A stretch of DNA of 64,000 nt from NCBI GenBank assembly GCA_028583405.1, contig CM053260.1, positions 11,616,660-11,680,659 of the forward strand, in the 5' to 3' direction. Below are positions 25,754 through 37,500 of the stretch, piece after piece; position 1 is the first letter of the stretch; the number at the start of each line of letters is the position of its first letter. This stretch comes from Pogonophryne albipinna (lineage: Eukaryota > Chordata > Actinopteri > Perciformes > Artedidraconidae). Position numbers and translations under genes: made by a program. Under the pieces are notes generated by a model. That model was not told where the DNA came from, ran no database searches, and was given only the letters and a program-made list of their open reading frames with translations.

Positions 25754-26572
25754 GTCTAGAGCCTCTGTCATGCATGCTGGGCTCTATTCTTACCTTACAG
25801 CCGGCTCATTCCACAATTAAGGTGTATGCAGCAGCCATTTCGTCCTGCCATGAGGGATTTGGAGGCAGGTCAGCCTTCAGTCAGCCGCTTATGGCGCGGT
25901 TTTTGCAGGGGGTCAGGAGGCAGCGCCCAGTGCACGCCTCTGCCCCACAGTTGGACCTGCCGTTGGTGCTCGAGGCTCTGGTCACAGAACCATTTGAACC
26001 CCGGAAGCTCCCCGTCCTGAAAACACTGTCATGGAAGACAGCATTGCTACTTGCCTTGACTTTGGCCAAAAGAGTGTCCGAGCTGACCGCTCTGTCGGTG
26101 CACCCAAGCTGCCTTTTGATCCGGGGTGACCCTAGCGGGGCGACACTCAGACCGAACCCCTCCTTTACTCCTAAGAGCCTAAGGAGTTTGTTCAGGTCAA
26201 GGGCTATTCAGTTAGGTGGCTTTAATCTTCCACCCCATATTGAGGCCAGGGAGGCTAAATTGCACCTCCTCTGCCCAGTGCGTGCGCTAGCATGTTATGT
26301 AGAGCGCACGGCTGCCATTAAGCGCCTAACAGGATGGCTATGCGGGTGCATTATACACGCCTATGGACGGGCGGGGAGAGCCCTCCCCACTGGGGTCCGT
26401 GCACATTCTACACGGGATGTGTCAAACAGCCTTATTCAGCAGCGTGAGTGTAGAAGATATATGCACGGCGGCGTCTTGGTCTATGCCAGGCTCCTTCATA
26501 AAATGTTATCTCCTGGACATGTCTGGCTCCTTCTCGTCGTCTGTGCTTGCAGAGGCAATGCATGACTGGTGA
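25754..26572 (+). pseudogene. DIRS-type tyrosine recombinase, truncated and frameshifted
   Basis: The frame through 26435 reads HSTIKVYAAAISSCH, LMARFLQGVRR, SWKTALLLALTLAKRVSEL, then HLLCPVRALACYVERT and VRAHSTRDVSNS. These are the landmarks of the fish DIRS1-like tyrosine recombinase, which integrates circular cDNA. Expected catalytic positions are visible: R in AKRVSEL and the H-x-x-R of HSTRD. The last part (SVEDICTAASWSMPGSFIKC, to 26572) lies in another frame, so there is one frameshift near 26440. A block between RLTG (about 26340) and TGVRAHS is shorter than in intact relatives. The upstream gag and reverse transcriptase are absent, cut off by the neighbouring hAT. Confidence 0.82.
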
Positions 26573-26629
26573 GAGGGGGGGTGGCTGTGGGTCAGCAGGT
26601 GTCTGCCCCCCCCCCCCCCTGGACACAAA

Positions 26630-26860
26630 GCACTTGTGTTTTCCCATGCTCCTGAGGGACTCGGGAGACATGGTGCGCAATCAGCCCCATACAGGGCTGG
26701 AGGCAGGCTGGGAGAGCCTTCCTTACTATTGTCCATGCCCACTCTACACGGAGCGTGTGTGAGTGTGGGGGACGTGGTGCACTTATGTTTTCCCATGCTC
26801 CTGAGGGACCTGGGGAACATGGTGCGCGGTAGGCTCCAGACGGAGTCTCCGCACAGATCT
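26630..26860 (+). repeat. Imperfect direct repeats downstream of the DIRS recombinase
   Basis: A block TTTTCCCATGCTCCTGAGGG continuing with GAC..GGG.ACATGGTGCGC occurs at about 26638-26680 and 26788-26830. The associated block 'ctctacacgga(g/a)' occurs near 26740 and 26874. Spacing is about 150 bp. Confidence 0.75.
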
Positions 26861-27089
26861 TTTCCATGCACACTCTACACGAAGTAAGCGTGTGTGAGTG
26901 TGCCTTATCCAAATTGCGGCCCCGACTTCTCTACGGTTACAACCGGATGGGAGGAAGTGGGGATGCAATGGATGTTAGCCAAAAGCCGGTCAGGGACGGT
27001 GTGGTGGGTCGATGTTGTTGGATGACAGGGCGTGTATACATCAGGGCTCCGCCCACTGTACCCATAGAGTCCAGTAGAGGGCGGAGCCT

Positions 27090-27655
27090 GTGTGAAATAT
27101 AACAGGGGGTTACGTATTGTAACCCTAGTTATATAAGCACAGGCGGAGCCCTCTACCTGGGGGCCCTGTCTTTCCTAGTCCGCTCGCTGAAGAGTGTATA
27201 GGATAGTGGGCGGCGGGGGTAGCCGCCTTATATACTGTGGGCCTGCGCGCGCATTCAGGTAGGCTCGCCCCGATTGGCCGGCTACGTTTACGTAAACTCA
27301 GTAGGTGAAAGCACGCACAGCATGATAGAGAGTAGTACCCATAGAGTCCAGTAGAGGGCTCCGCCTGTGCTTATATAACTAGGGTTACAATACGTAACCC
27401 CCTGTCTTTCCTAGTCCGCTCGCTGATGAGTGTATAGGATAGTGGGCGGCGGGGGTAGCCGCCTTATATACTGTGGGCCTGCGCGCGCATTCAGGTAGGC
27501 TCGCCCCGATTGGCCGGCTAGCCCCGAATGGCCGGCTACGTTTACGTAAACTCAGTAGGTGAAAGCACGCACAGAATGATAGAGAGTAGTACCCATAGAG
27601 TCCAGTAGAGGGCTCCGCCTGTGCTTATATAACTAGGGTTACAATACGTAACCCC
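27090..27655. repeat. DIRS terminal/internal complementary region, tandemly duplicated
   Basis: A ~47-bp segment (GGGGTTACGTATTGTAACCC, AGTTATATAAGCACAGGCGG) at 27105-27153 appears as its reverse complement at 27353-27400 and again at 27606-27654. Between them a ~236-bp unit beginning CCTGTCTTTCCTAGTCCGCT occurs twice (27165-27400 and 27401-27654), the second with a short internal duplication of GATTGGCCGGCTAGCCCC type. Inverted terminal repeats and an internal complementary region are known features of DIRS elements. Confidence 0.75.
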
Positions 27656-27964
27656 CTGTATAGCGACAGCAGGAAACAAACTAAGTCGCTGAGAGGCTGA
27701 GGCCGGGCCTGTTTGCTGTTGTATGACACGCTAAAAAAGTACTTGCTGATATCCAAATCTCTGTTTCGTAGTATGGTAGTTTAATGAAAAAACTCTGTTC
27801 TCAGACATATACATTGTTATAATCGAAGCAATTGTAATCTTGCGGTCAACAAAAAAGTACAACGGCCCCGTGTCTCCCTCTCTTCCACACACCCCCACCT
27901 CACACAGGTGAACAGGATTATAATGAGTGCCACCCATACCCATGTGACCCAAGCCAACCAATCA
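27656..27964. other. Spacer, no gene recognised
   Basis: It lies between the DIRS repeats and the solo LTR. No coding or repeat structure was identified. Confidence 0.35.
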
Positions 27965-27968
27965 ACAG

Positions 27969-28276
27969 TGTCATGGCTTGGCTCTCAGCCACAACAAACG
28001 CGCGACAGAAAACGAGGGCGTGAATAGAAAAAGAGAGTTTATTCCCTGCTGCTGAAGGACACAAACAGGCGAAACAAACGACGAAACAAGAGGTTAGCTG
28101 GTCGTGGCTGCTCTTCGCGTTACGTCCTCCTGCCAGAGAGAGATTGCAGGTCTCACTCAGGCCCTTTAACCCTCTGGTACCGGCCGCCAGGTGTCCTCAA
28201 TCCCAGCTGATAGACCAAAGGGAAAACCTTAAAGGAACATACACACACCAGAGATAACAAGGCAGGGGTCGTCACA
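27969..28276 (-). mobile_element. Solo LTR (minus orientation)
   Basis: The minus strand begins TGTGACGACCCCTGCC and ends CCAAGCCATGACA (TG...CA), with an AATAAA signal inside (GGGAATAAACTC). It is flanked by ACAG on both sides (27965-27968 and 28277-28280). It is 308 bp with no internal retroelement sequence next to it, so it was left by LTR-LTR recombination. Probably Gypsy type, by length and style only. Confidence 0.78.
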
Positions 28277-28303
28277 ACAGTGATCATGGCTCCTACACCC
28301 TGT

Positions 28304-28365
28304 TATGCATACATCATTAATAATCCCATGTGTGGAGCCGAAGTGCGGAAGGAATAGACATGTAG
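28304..28365 (+). repeat. Inverted repeat flanking the choline transporter gene, left copy
   Basis: CATCATTAATAATCCCATGT and the following ~40 bp recur as a reverse complement at 33691-33754, about 90% identical by eye over ~62 bp. Confidence 0.85.
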
Positions 28366-29070
28366 GAATTTATAAATTCTTCGTTTACTTAACTTATCTT
28401 TTTTGTAAAAGAGTTTGAAACACATTGCTTTTTACATTGCTGTTTTTAAATTCGAAATAACGTTAAAAAAAACAACAAGAAATTAAATGAGCATTTTTTT
28501 CATGGCATTGTTTTTTAGCTTTGTGTCTAAAGCCTCTGTTGTACAGATTTATAACTTACCCTATCTCATTTGTTCCGTGTGTTTGACACATAGAAGGACG
28601 ATTTTGGAAGTAGCAAACTGAGTTTCACAGATGTCAGAAAGTCTACCGCCCTAATTTGAATGAAGACAAGATGACTACATTGAGTCATCACAGAAGAATT
28701 TCAACAACACTTTTGTATGCCAGAAAGGATGCATGTACCAGCATAACATTTTTTATTTATCTGCATAATAAGAGGAAAACCTATCTCCAAAAATCAAGAC
28801 AATTATCATCTGTAGTTTTTGGCGTTGGGTTTGAGTTGTTCTGGTTCCACATTTTAATCTTAAATTACCTTTTTCTATCTGGTCTTGACTGTAAAAGGGA
28901 GGTTTAGTACAAGACGTCAACGATGACCTTGACTATAGCTGCCTGTGACTTTTTAAATGTATCATATCCCATTACAGTTCTCTGTTTAATTTACTGCATG
29001 CATCCCCTCATTCCTTGTCTTCAGCTTGTACGCTTTCCCCGAGTTTGTCGCCACCAGAAAACCCTCCACC
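28366..29070 (+). promoter_or_regulatory. Upstream region and probable 5' UTR of the choline transporter gene
   Basis: No other gene is seen. A pyrimidine-rich CCTTGTCTTCAG before 29023 could be a splice acceptor for a 5' UTR exon that carries the start codon. No TATA box is convincingly placed. Confidence 0.35.
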
Positions 29071-32000
29071 ATGGCCGTCCATATACCAGGCCTGATAATG
29101 ATGTTCCTCTTCTACCTTCTGGTGTTGGGAATCGGTATCTGGGCATCCATTAAATCAAAGAAAATGGAGAAAAACACACACAGTGGACAGCTGGAAGTTT
29201 CTTTTCTGGCTAACCGGAAGGTAGGCTTGGCAATGGGAGTCTTCACAATGACGGGTGAGTTTTGAAAGAGCAGACACATAATTTACTATTCAAACTAGAT
29301 CTTCATGAATAGATTACCCAAATGTATGGAAGTTCTGTGATGTTTATTCCCTCCTGCAGCTACTTGGGTTGGAGGTGCGTTTATCATTGGAGTTGCAGAG
29401 TCGGTTTATGACCCCACAAAGGGACTCATCTGGGCTCTTATTCCTCTGCAAATGTCAGTTTCCTTTATTATTGGTAAGATCTTAAAAATATCATTAAAAT
29501 CCCCAATTCAAGAGCTTATAAAAAAAGACTATGGGTCTGATGGCTTTTCTAAAATATCTTAACCTTGGCCTTACTCAAGATACTGTATTATGCAATACAG
29601 AAAAACCTAAAATTGTCTTAATATTAACAAACTCCTAAATGTAAATGTTCTTACAGTTTTTTGTAAACAATAAAGGAAGGAATCATTTAATATTCCATAA
29701 TAATATCATACTTTCAAAACAGCCATGGCTCATGATGGGTACTTTTCCATTTGATACTTTAAGTACATTTAAGTGGCAATACTTCTATACTTCTACTTAA
29801 GTAACATTTTGAATTCAGGACTTTCACTTGTAATTAAGTATTTCAGACCAAAGTATTTCTACTTTTACTTAAGTAAAGGAACTTCTTCCACAAAAAAATA
29901 AAGACAAAGAAGTATCAGGCACAAAATACTAAAAGCAAGATTTTTGAACTAAATGATAACTGTTTGCACCACTATGCTTGCTGTGTCTTTTTAAAGGTGG
30001 ACTGTTCTTTGCAAAGCCAATGCGGGAAAATAACTACATCACCATGATGGATCCATTTCAGAGGAAGTATGGGAAAACTCTGACCGCAGTTCTTGCCATT
30101 ATTCCTTTAATCAGTGAATTGATGTGGGTTCCAGTCACATTGATCTCCTTGGGTAACATGAACACATTTATATCCAAAGGTTCTAATCAAGTGTTGTCAA
30201 ATTTGAAGGTCACCTATTATACAAAATCTAATTTTTCATGCATTTAAACATAAACATGTGTCCCCACTGTGTTAAGAGATTCTGAACGTTTCAGGACAAA
30301 AACTATTCTCTCTCTTTTTGTCCTGATACATCTTTTATAAAAACCTGTCTGAAAATGAGCTGATAAGATTTTGGCCACTTTGTGATGTCACAATGTTTGG
30401 TGAAAAGAATGAGTTGTGTGCATCCATTGGCCAATAACCAACCAAGGTACCTTATCACCTGAATCTCCTCCTAGAGCACCATTCAGTTTTTTCAAACCAA
30501 ACATCTCTCAGAGGGGCGTTGGGAGTGGCTCCTTATTTTCATTTAAAGCTACGGATACAGAATCAGCACTTTTGAAACAGGGCTGAAACAGAGGGGATTA
30601 TGGGATGCTACAATGCATGATCCCTTGATATTTCAAGCGAAACACTTCAGATACATGTTTTGTATATATCTGAGGCCTATAATATATTGATGAAAAAGAG
30701 TATAATTGGGGACCTTTAATGTTTAAAGAAGTGTGTTTTGTGTGCCTCCAACAGGGGTCAGTGTTAGCATTTTCTCCGATCTACCTTTAAGTCTTTGCAT
30801 CTGGATCTCCGCTGCAGTAGCCATCACCTACACTCTTCTTGGAGGTCTCTATTCCGTTGTTTTCACCGATGTCGTCCAGCTGTCATTGGTATTTTGTAGC
30901 TTGGTGAGTTCAACACTAACACAGCAGTTTTTTCCAATACAATGAATGTTTTTCTCTTCAAGGTTTTACTGTATAATTTCCTCTTTTCACAGTGGCTGTG
31001 TACCCCCTTTGTTCTGGCTAGTGATGTTTATACTGACATCACTAAAACAGCTTTCAACAACACATCTCAGGCCTCCTGGATTGGCCACATTGAACCTGAT
31101 GACGTGTGGAGATGGATTGATAATTTCCTAGCAATGGTAAGGTATATTATATATGTACTTAGTCATACATTCTGGAGTTATAAATGAGCTACATAAAATA
31201 AAGAGAATTTGAAAAACCATCAGATAGATATTATTTTTCAAACAAAGTATTTTTTAATGTTTTAAATAATGTCTAGCAGCACTCTTTAAGAACGCACCTT
31301 TTTTTACTTAGTTTAAGCCCAAATAATAAAGTAATTGATTTGATCAAGATATAGACATGAAATAAGTGCATTAGAAGTATGTATGAAGGATGTAGGCGCA
31401 GATAGAATAATGCATGTAATAAAATAAGACAGTATACCTCTGACTCTGCATTGTTGATTTGCACAAAGAAATGAAGATAACTCATTGTTTCTTCCAGAGT
31501 GTTGGAAATCTGGCATTTCAAGACTTCCACCAAAGGATCCTTTCCTCCAGCTCCACGTCTACAGCCAGGATGATCTGTTTTATAGCGGCAGGTGTCGTCC
31601 TCATTATTGGAATTCCACCTGTGCTGATCGGTGCTGTTGCAGCCTCAACAGGTAAATCTCACACACTGGACAGCAGCAGCGCAGTGTTGAATGGGACCAT
31701 TAATAGGCAGCAATTGACCAATATCTGGGAAAGGGTCAGGAAAAACAACCCTGAAAATGAATTGGTCATTGGTAGAAATAACAATACAAGTAAAAATTGG
31801 CAAGCATACTCACAATACCAATACATCTTCACACAAATATAACTGCACAAAGATAAAGAATGTTGGGGAGAGAAACTCCCTCTGGAGGGAACTTTTGGAT
31901 TTGAGCCTTTGTAGACCATTTAAATGCACCAAGACCTTTGTAACACACTGAACCCCAACAAGCATATTTGGGCCCCTTTTTAAACAGCTACTTCCTATAA

Positions 32001-33580
32001 ATATGAACTTATTGGGATGTTCTTAAACTCTTGCTTAATGTGTTAATAGTATTTGTAGAATGTTGTTATGCAGAATGATGCATTAATAAGGGTTTTATGA
32101 GGACTAATAAAGAGCTAAAATGCTACTTGTTGGGAAAATACTGAATGTACTCTTCCAATATCAGAGTAGCACATGATAACAAAGGCCCTACGTAGCTGTG
32201 TACGTAACCGGATGTATGATTACATAGAAGAAGCTCACGAGACACTGTGTTGAACATACGATAGCTATGTTCCTACGATTAACATGATGACACAGTCCCT
32301 AGGGAGATAGGCATATGACTGTCATGTTTATTGCTCACGCAGGCCTTAGCTAATCTGAACTAAGAACACAATACTGCTTTGAACCGGTATTCTGCATATT
32401 GTGACTGTAACACCCTCTCTTATATATAAACATGTGAAGGGTCTGGGAACTATTTTGTCCCATGCAGCTCTGTATGTGATCATTACTTCCATTCTTGCAA
32501 GGATAATAAATACATGTATCCTGATATTGAAGCGCAAGCCGGTGACGAGTGATATTTTTCCTAACACTACTAATATGCATGCTATTTAGCAAATACTTTA
32601 TGATTTACATGTGTATCCTAAAATGTTGCCATACAATGTACCGGTAAGTATACTTTAGCATTTAGTCACTTTAGTTAAATAGTAAATCATACCAAGATAC
32701 ACTTAAGTGAACCTTCTCAATAGCTTTACAACATCTCTATCTTATGTTGCAGACTGGAACTCCACCACATATGGTTCTCCTTCTCCGTATGAGCGAGGAG
32801 AGGTGGCCATGGTGTTGCCCATCATCCTTCTGCATCTTACCCCAACGACCATTTTTGTTGTTGGTATGGGAGCCATCGCCGGTGCTGCAATGTCATCCAC
32901 CGACTCGTGCCTGTTGGCAGCAACCTCCATCTTCACCACCAACATCTACAAGATCATCAGACATAAGGTACTAAAAAAAAGATGGAGAGAAAAGTGTGGT
33001 CATTCAACATTTTTAACAAAATTAAAAATGTGCTTTTCTTCTTCTCCAGGCATCACACAGAGAGCTGCAGTGGGTGATTCGCGTCTCCATAGCGGTGGTA
33101 GGGATTGTGGGAACTTCCCTCACCCACCTGGACAGCAGCATCTTGGCGTTCTGGATCCTGAGCTCAGACCTGACTTACACCATAATGCTCCCTCAACTCA
33201 TCTGCATCCTCTTCATCAGGGTTTCCAACGGCTACGGGGCCATTACAGGCTATGTCGTTTCTTTTGTGATGAGAGTTCTGTGTGGAGAACCCGTGTTCAA
33301 TCTTCCTGTCATCCTGCATTTCCCAGGTTGCACATTGAAGGACGGGGTTTACATTCAGCACTGGCCTTTTAAGACTATTTGCATGCTGTCCACCTTGATC
33401 TCCATTGTGATGATTTCCTATGTGGCTTCATTCCTGTTCAACAAGGATATCCTTCCTGAGAGGTGGGACGTGTTCAAGGTGAAACACCAGAAAACACCAA
33501 CAGATGGCGCCAAAGGGTGCGATGGAGAAAAGGCTGCTGCTACTAATGAAAATGAGCCAATGTTTGAAACAGATTGCTAA
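29071..33580 (+). CDS. slc5a7: High-affinity choline transporter 1-like (SLC5 family)
   Basis: Eight coding exons: 29071-29254, 29360-29473, 29997-30152, 30755-30903, 30993-31136, 31498-31651, 32753-32967 and 33050-33580. All have GT-AG borders and together give 548 residues. The product is a sodium/choline symporter homologue of the plasma membrane with the many hydrophobic helices of the SLC5 fold. Landmarks shared with SLC5A7 are FTMTATWVGG, GGLFFAKPMR, MMDPFQ..YGK, TLLGGLYSVV.TDVVQL, RILSSSS, IGAVAASTDWN, AAMSSTDSCLLAA and the GEPV...LP block. SLC5A7 recovers choline for acetylcholine synthesis in cholinergic neurons. The start was chosen because MAVHIPGLI aligns with the family N-terminus; an in-frame ATG 45 bp upstream is less likely. 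The tail is short and lacks a dileucine-type signal (see findings). It may be a fish-specific paralogue rather than the canonical neuronal gene. Confidence 0.92.
29736..29901. repeat. Miniature element fragment in intron 2 of the transporter gene
   Basis: Repeated ACTTAAGTA motifs, ending in TTTACTTAAGTAAAGGAACT then TCTTCCAC, match a very common fish miniature element. Its ends are not certain. Confidence 0.5.
30203..30719. mobile_element. Miniature inverted-repeat element in intron 3
   Basis: The left end TTGAAGGTCACCTATTATAC and the reverse complement of the right end TTAAAGGTCCCCAATTATAC form imperfect terminal repeats over about 20 bp. About 517 bp, no coding potential. The family is not assigned. 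Confidence 0.55.
32128..32566 (+). mobile_element. Solo LTR in intron 6 of the transporter gene
   Basis: Starts TGTTGGGAAAATA and ends ATATTTTTCCTAACA (short inverted ends, TG...CA), with a perfect 5-bp duplication CTACT on each side (32123-32127 and 32567-32571). A TATATATAAA box (about 32421) and an AATAAA signal (about 32506) lie inside in the expected order. 439 bp. Confidence 0.85.
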
Positions 33581-34549
33581 TTTTCAATTTCTATTGACTT
33601 TATGTCTTGTTTTATTTTTGTAACATTGTTTTTGGCGTAAAAGTATCATAATCAAACACCAATCACTTTTTAAGTATGTTTCAGTAATGACTACATTTCT
33701 ATTCCTTCTGCCCTTCGGCTTCCACACATGGGATTATTAATGATGTGTGCATAATTCTGATACACAATAGAGATGCTTTGTATCTGATTTACAAATAATT
33801 GTTATGGTATTATTTCGTTATGTTAAATACAATACAAAAAAGTCACAGATCAAAAACATTTTCCAATTGATTGCAGGGTCACAAAATGTGCATAAATCAC
33901 ATAATAGAATAATTATAGTTACAAAATACCTACAAAAGATATCAATCACATTTTTTTTATCAATTTAATTTCAAATGATTTTCAACTTGTATTCCCAAAA
34001 TGGGGGAAAAAATAAAATTGCATAATTAACAGAAGCATCACAACTCACACAGGTAGTTAAGTTAGAAATGATTTGAAATAAGAAAGCAAGTCATGGAAAG
34101 AAATCAACCTAAACCAGTTATCATATAAAAAAGCAAACATTTTTTTAAATAAATTGTTCATGTGATAAATTACAACTGTTCATTGAGCTGCCTCTCAAGA
34201 AATACCACAACAGCTATGCAGTGTAGTATATACATAAAGTAAACATTGAACATTAATAAGCTTATCTGAAAATGCTATATTTTCAGTATATTTTATGTAA
34301 CAACAGGATTGTATGTTTACTCTTCAATTAACCTCTTAAACAATAATGTACTTTAAGGCTTGGTAGACATAATAAAACAGCTGAAGATAGTTGTGAAAAG
34401 GAAACACAACATGTATATAAATCAATACAGTTTGGAATACAACTGAAAAAATCATTAAATATGTTTTAGTTGTGAAAAACCCTTTAAAGAGCCAGTCTAG
34501 AGTTTCCACTGTGTGCAGGATCCCTCCTCTCTGCAGACGCACATCTTGT
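33581..34549. other. Convergent 3' region between the transporter and rab44 genes
   Basis: AT-rich 3' UTR sequence of both genes. AATAAA at 34011-34016 (+) is a possible polyadenylation signal for the transporter. The reverse-complement repeat at 33691-33754 is annotated separately. No further gene is seen. Confidence 0.45.
33691..33754 (-). repeat. Inverted repeat flanking the choline transporter gene, right copy
   Basis: Reverse complement of 28304-28365 with a few differences. It lies about 110 bp after the transporter stop codon, probably within its 3' UTR. Confidence 0.85.
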
Positions 34550-37500
34550 TCAGCAACATCCTGAGGATTTTTTCTGCGGGGGCTCTTTGTGTAACACCAT
34601 GGCTTCCTCTCTCGTGTCATGCTTTTGACTCAACATCCTGTCAGCAACAACACAATCAGTTTCATGGAGGGCAATCAACATTAAAGGACATGTTTTTAAT
34701 ACAGGTGTGGTAAACGGGAAAGTGAAATGTGTTACCTGGCCACAGTTTCCAAACCCTGAACCACATTTTCCCCTGTGGCAGCGCTGCACTCCATGAATTC
34801 AAAGTTATATTCCTGTGAAAGCAATCCTGCTGTTTTAATGTGAATGTTTAATGATTAAAGCAACCACAGTATTTTATTTTTATCTGAGCTAAAAGTGTAT
34901 GAAGATGTAATGCCACAGATCCAAACCTTAGCAAGATTCTCCGCCTCCTGAATTTTAATCTGCCGCTCTGCACGATCACTCTTATTGCCCACAAGTAAAA
35001 TATTCACGTCCTCGTCAGCTCCTTCCTGCATAACAAAGATTGGATCTATTATTGTTTGGATTTCAATTAAACTCTTAAAAGTCTCTCTACAAACTACCAA
35101 TCTGACTTTTATTGCTATACATCCAATAAATAATCTTTACTAAACCAAGTTTTAACTAGTTTGCGCTCACATAAATAACTACATACTGATATGAAAACCA
35201 TTTTCAAATATCAATATTGGAAGACAAAGAATTGTTCATGCATATTTGACATTTTTCTAACATGGATGTCATCAACGTGGGTATTGTTTGTTGTTCCTGT
35301 AAGTATGTGCTGCTGTTTTAAATACAGAATCCACCATGTTTGTAATTTTCTAGTTTAAGACAACATTTAAGATTTTGAATTTATATAATATATAAGCGGA
35401 TAATGATTTAATTATAGACTGGGTATCAAATTTAAATTCTGTCATGCGGCTCTAGTAGTAGAGTAGTAGTTTTTCTTTCTTTTGATATTTGTTAAGGCAA
35501 CACATTCTGCCTTCAAGTGAGTGGCTTTAAAAAATACTTCACACTTTTATCAGTGTGAAGAAAAGTATCAGTGTGAAAAAAAGTATGCCTGGCCTTGAAT
35601 ACAAATGTAACGTTTCCACATCTGTAAAAAAGAAACATTATGAACAAAGCGAGTATTACAACATACCTGAATACAGTTTGCCCAGTAGCTAACTGCAGAA
35701 AAAGTCTCAGAGGAAGTGATGTCATACATCAACAGAAATGCGTGGGCTTTGTGGAAAATCTGCCTCGTGATGCTGTGAAACCTTTAAAATCAGAAAGCTT
35801 GTAATCAGACACAGACAACTTTTTAAATTAGGCCACTCAGAGCGAGAAACACCAATCTGTGACTGAACAGCCCTAAGGTGTTTGGGAGTGGGCCTCTGAC
35901 AGTTTAATGACACTTGTCAGTTGAGTTTTCAGAGACTTTCCTCAAAACATTCTGCACATTTTTATTTGAAAAACAGTGGTTGCACAACTACTACCTCAAT
36001 GAAACACACAATGCAAGTGTCAATCTCTTTCCCAGACAACCTTATCACAGTCACCATTAGTGTTTAGCTAATTCCTCCCAACTAAACACTGCGGAAATGT
36101 GTGAAACCAGTTCAGAAACAAGTTACAACCTGGCCTGAGGGAGACTTGTCGGGTTTTGCCTGTGGTAACTTAGATTTACAGTTTCCGTTCCTGCTCTACA
36201 ATAGCAAGTGCTCATCAAAAGTCTTGGCCTACAGCCAAGGTATCTGACAACACTTTCCAACATTTGGGCCGTCATAAACCACAAAATTATACTCTGCACC
36301 TTTGACAGTGATGCCTCCCTCTCAGATAATGATGTCTAGCTTTCCTAGCAAAGAGCAGATACAGTGCGTACCCGCAGCAGACATCTGGAGGAGCTCATAA
36401 AGTATGGTTTATACTCGCTGCAGTGTCCCCTCTCCTCGTGAGGGTGACAGAAGTAACATCATCACAAATTGTGCGTATCGTGTGAAGGCTCTACAATTTT
36501 CCGTATACCTAGGCATGACAAAAAAAGCCTACTGATAAAAGAAAATTACTTTCATTAAGAAAAAAAATGATGTATTCCTTTTTACTATTCTCCTGAGTCT
36601 ATTAAGAATAGTCTCAGGAGAATAGTAGAAATCAATAAAAACATGTTTTAATCGATAACCCATTCATTTCAATTGCTTGAGAAACATGTGGTCCTACACT
36701 TTTACATTTGAATACAAATGTCCAGTAAAATCGAAATATTTACAATATATTTAAACTTTTAAGCGTTATATATTATAAAACATGTATTGTTAAGGCGGAT
36801 GTAATTGACAGTGTACCTCATCATATGGTCATGGAAATTATAACTCCTCACAGACATCTCTCAGCTAGACCAGGGTCATCGTCATTAGACAAAATATGTT
36901 TGTCCAACAACAAACGTTATACTTCAAATGTATTCTTATGCATATTGCAAGTGAGTGTTCCCAGCCACGTCACGGTTTGTGACAAACACACTGAGTCCCT
37001 TGCTTCTTTTTGATCTCTTCTTCAAACTGCTATTTATGAAAGCTTGGAAATGCCAGCCAATAAATAGTTTTCTTTTTTTAGAGCAGCTTCAGAATGCAAC
37101 CACATCTACCTTAACAGGGAAAGACTGACGCACCTGTATAGGTATTATTAATGCTGGCTGTAGTTAGTGGTAACAATTCCACACCTCAATGATTTTCTTA
37201 TAGTAGATGTATTATTTATTATGAAACATGCATTCTTTGCGATTTAAAAGTGAGTGCATATTTATGATTACTTGGTACAAGTTCCTCAGAAATGTACTGT
37301 TAAGAAAAACATACCTTTCTTGTCCTGCTGTATCCCACAGCTGTAGCACCACGGGCTTTCCTTCCACTACCACAGTCCACATGCAGGAATCAAGACCTAC
37401 AAAATGTGTATATGTTACATTATTATGTATATTTACACACATTCATGTTATTAAAGTAGTGTGAAGATCAGATCTTACCAACTGAGGCGGGTAAATCTAA

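Noticed and set aside
31459..31842. 127-residue open frame extending past exon 6 of the transporter gene
   Set aside because: It is exon 6 read through its GT donor; the downstream part has no SLC5 similarity, while the exon 7 join restores it.
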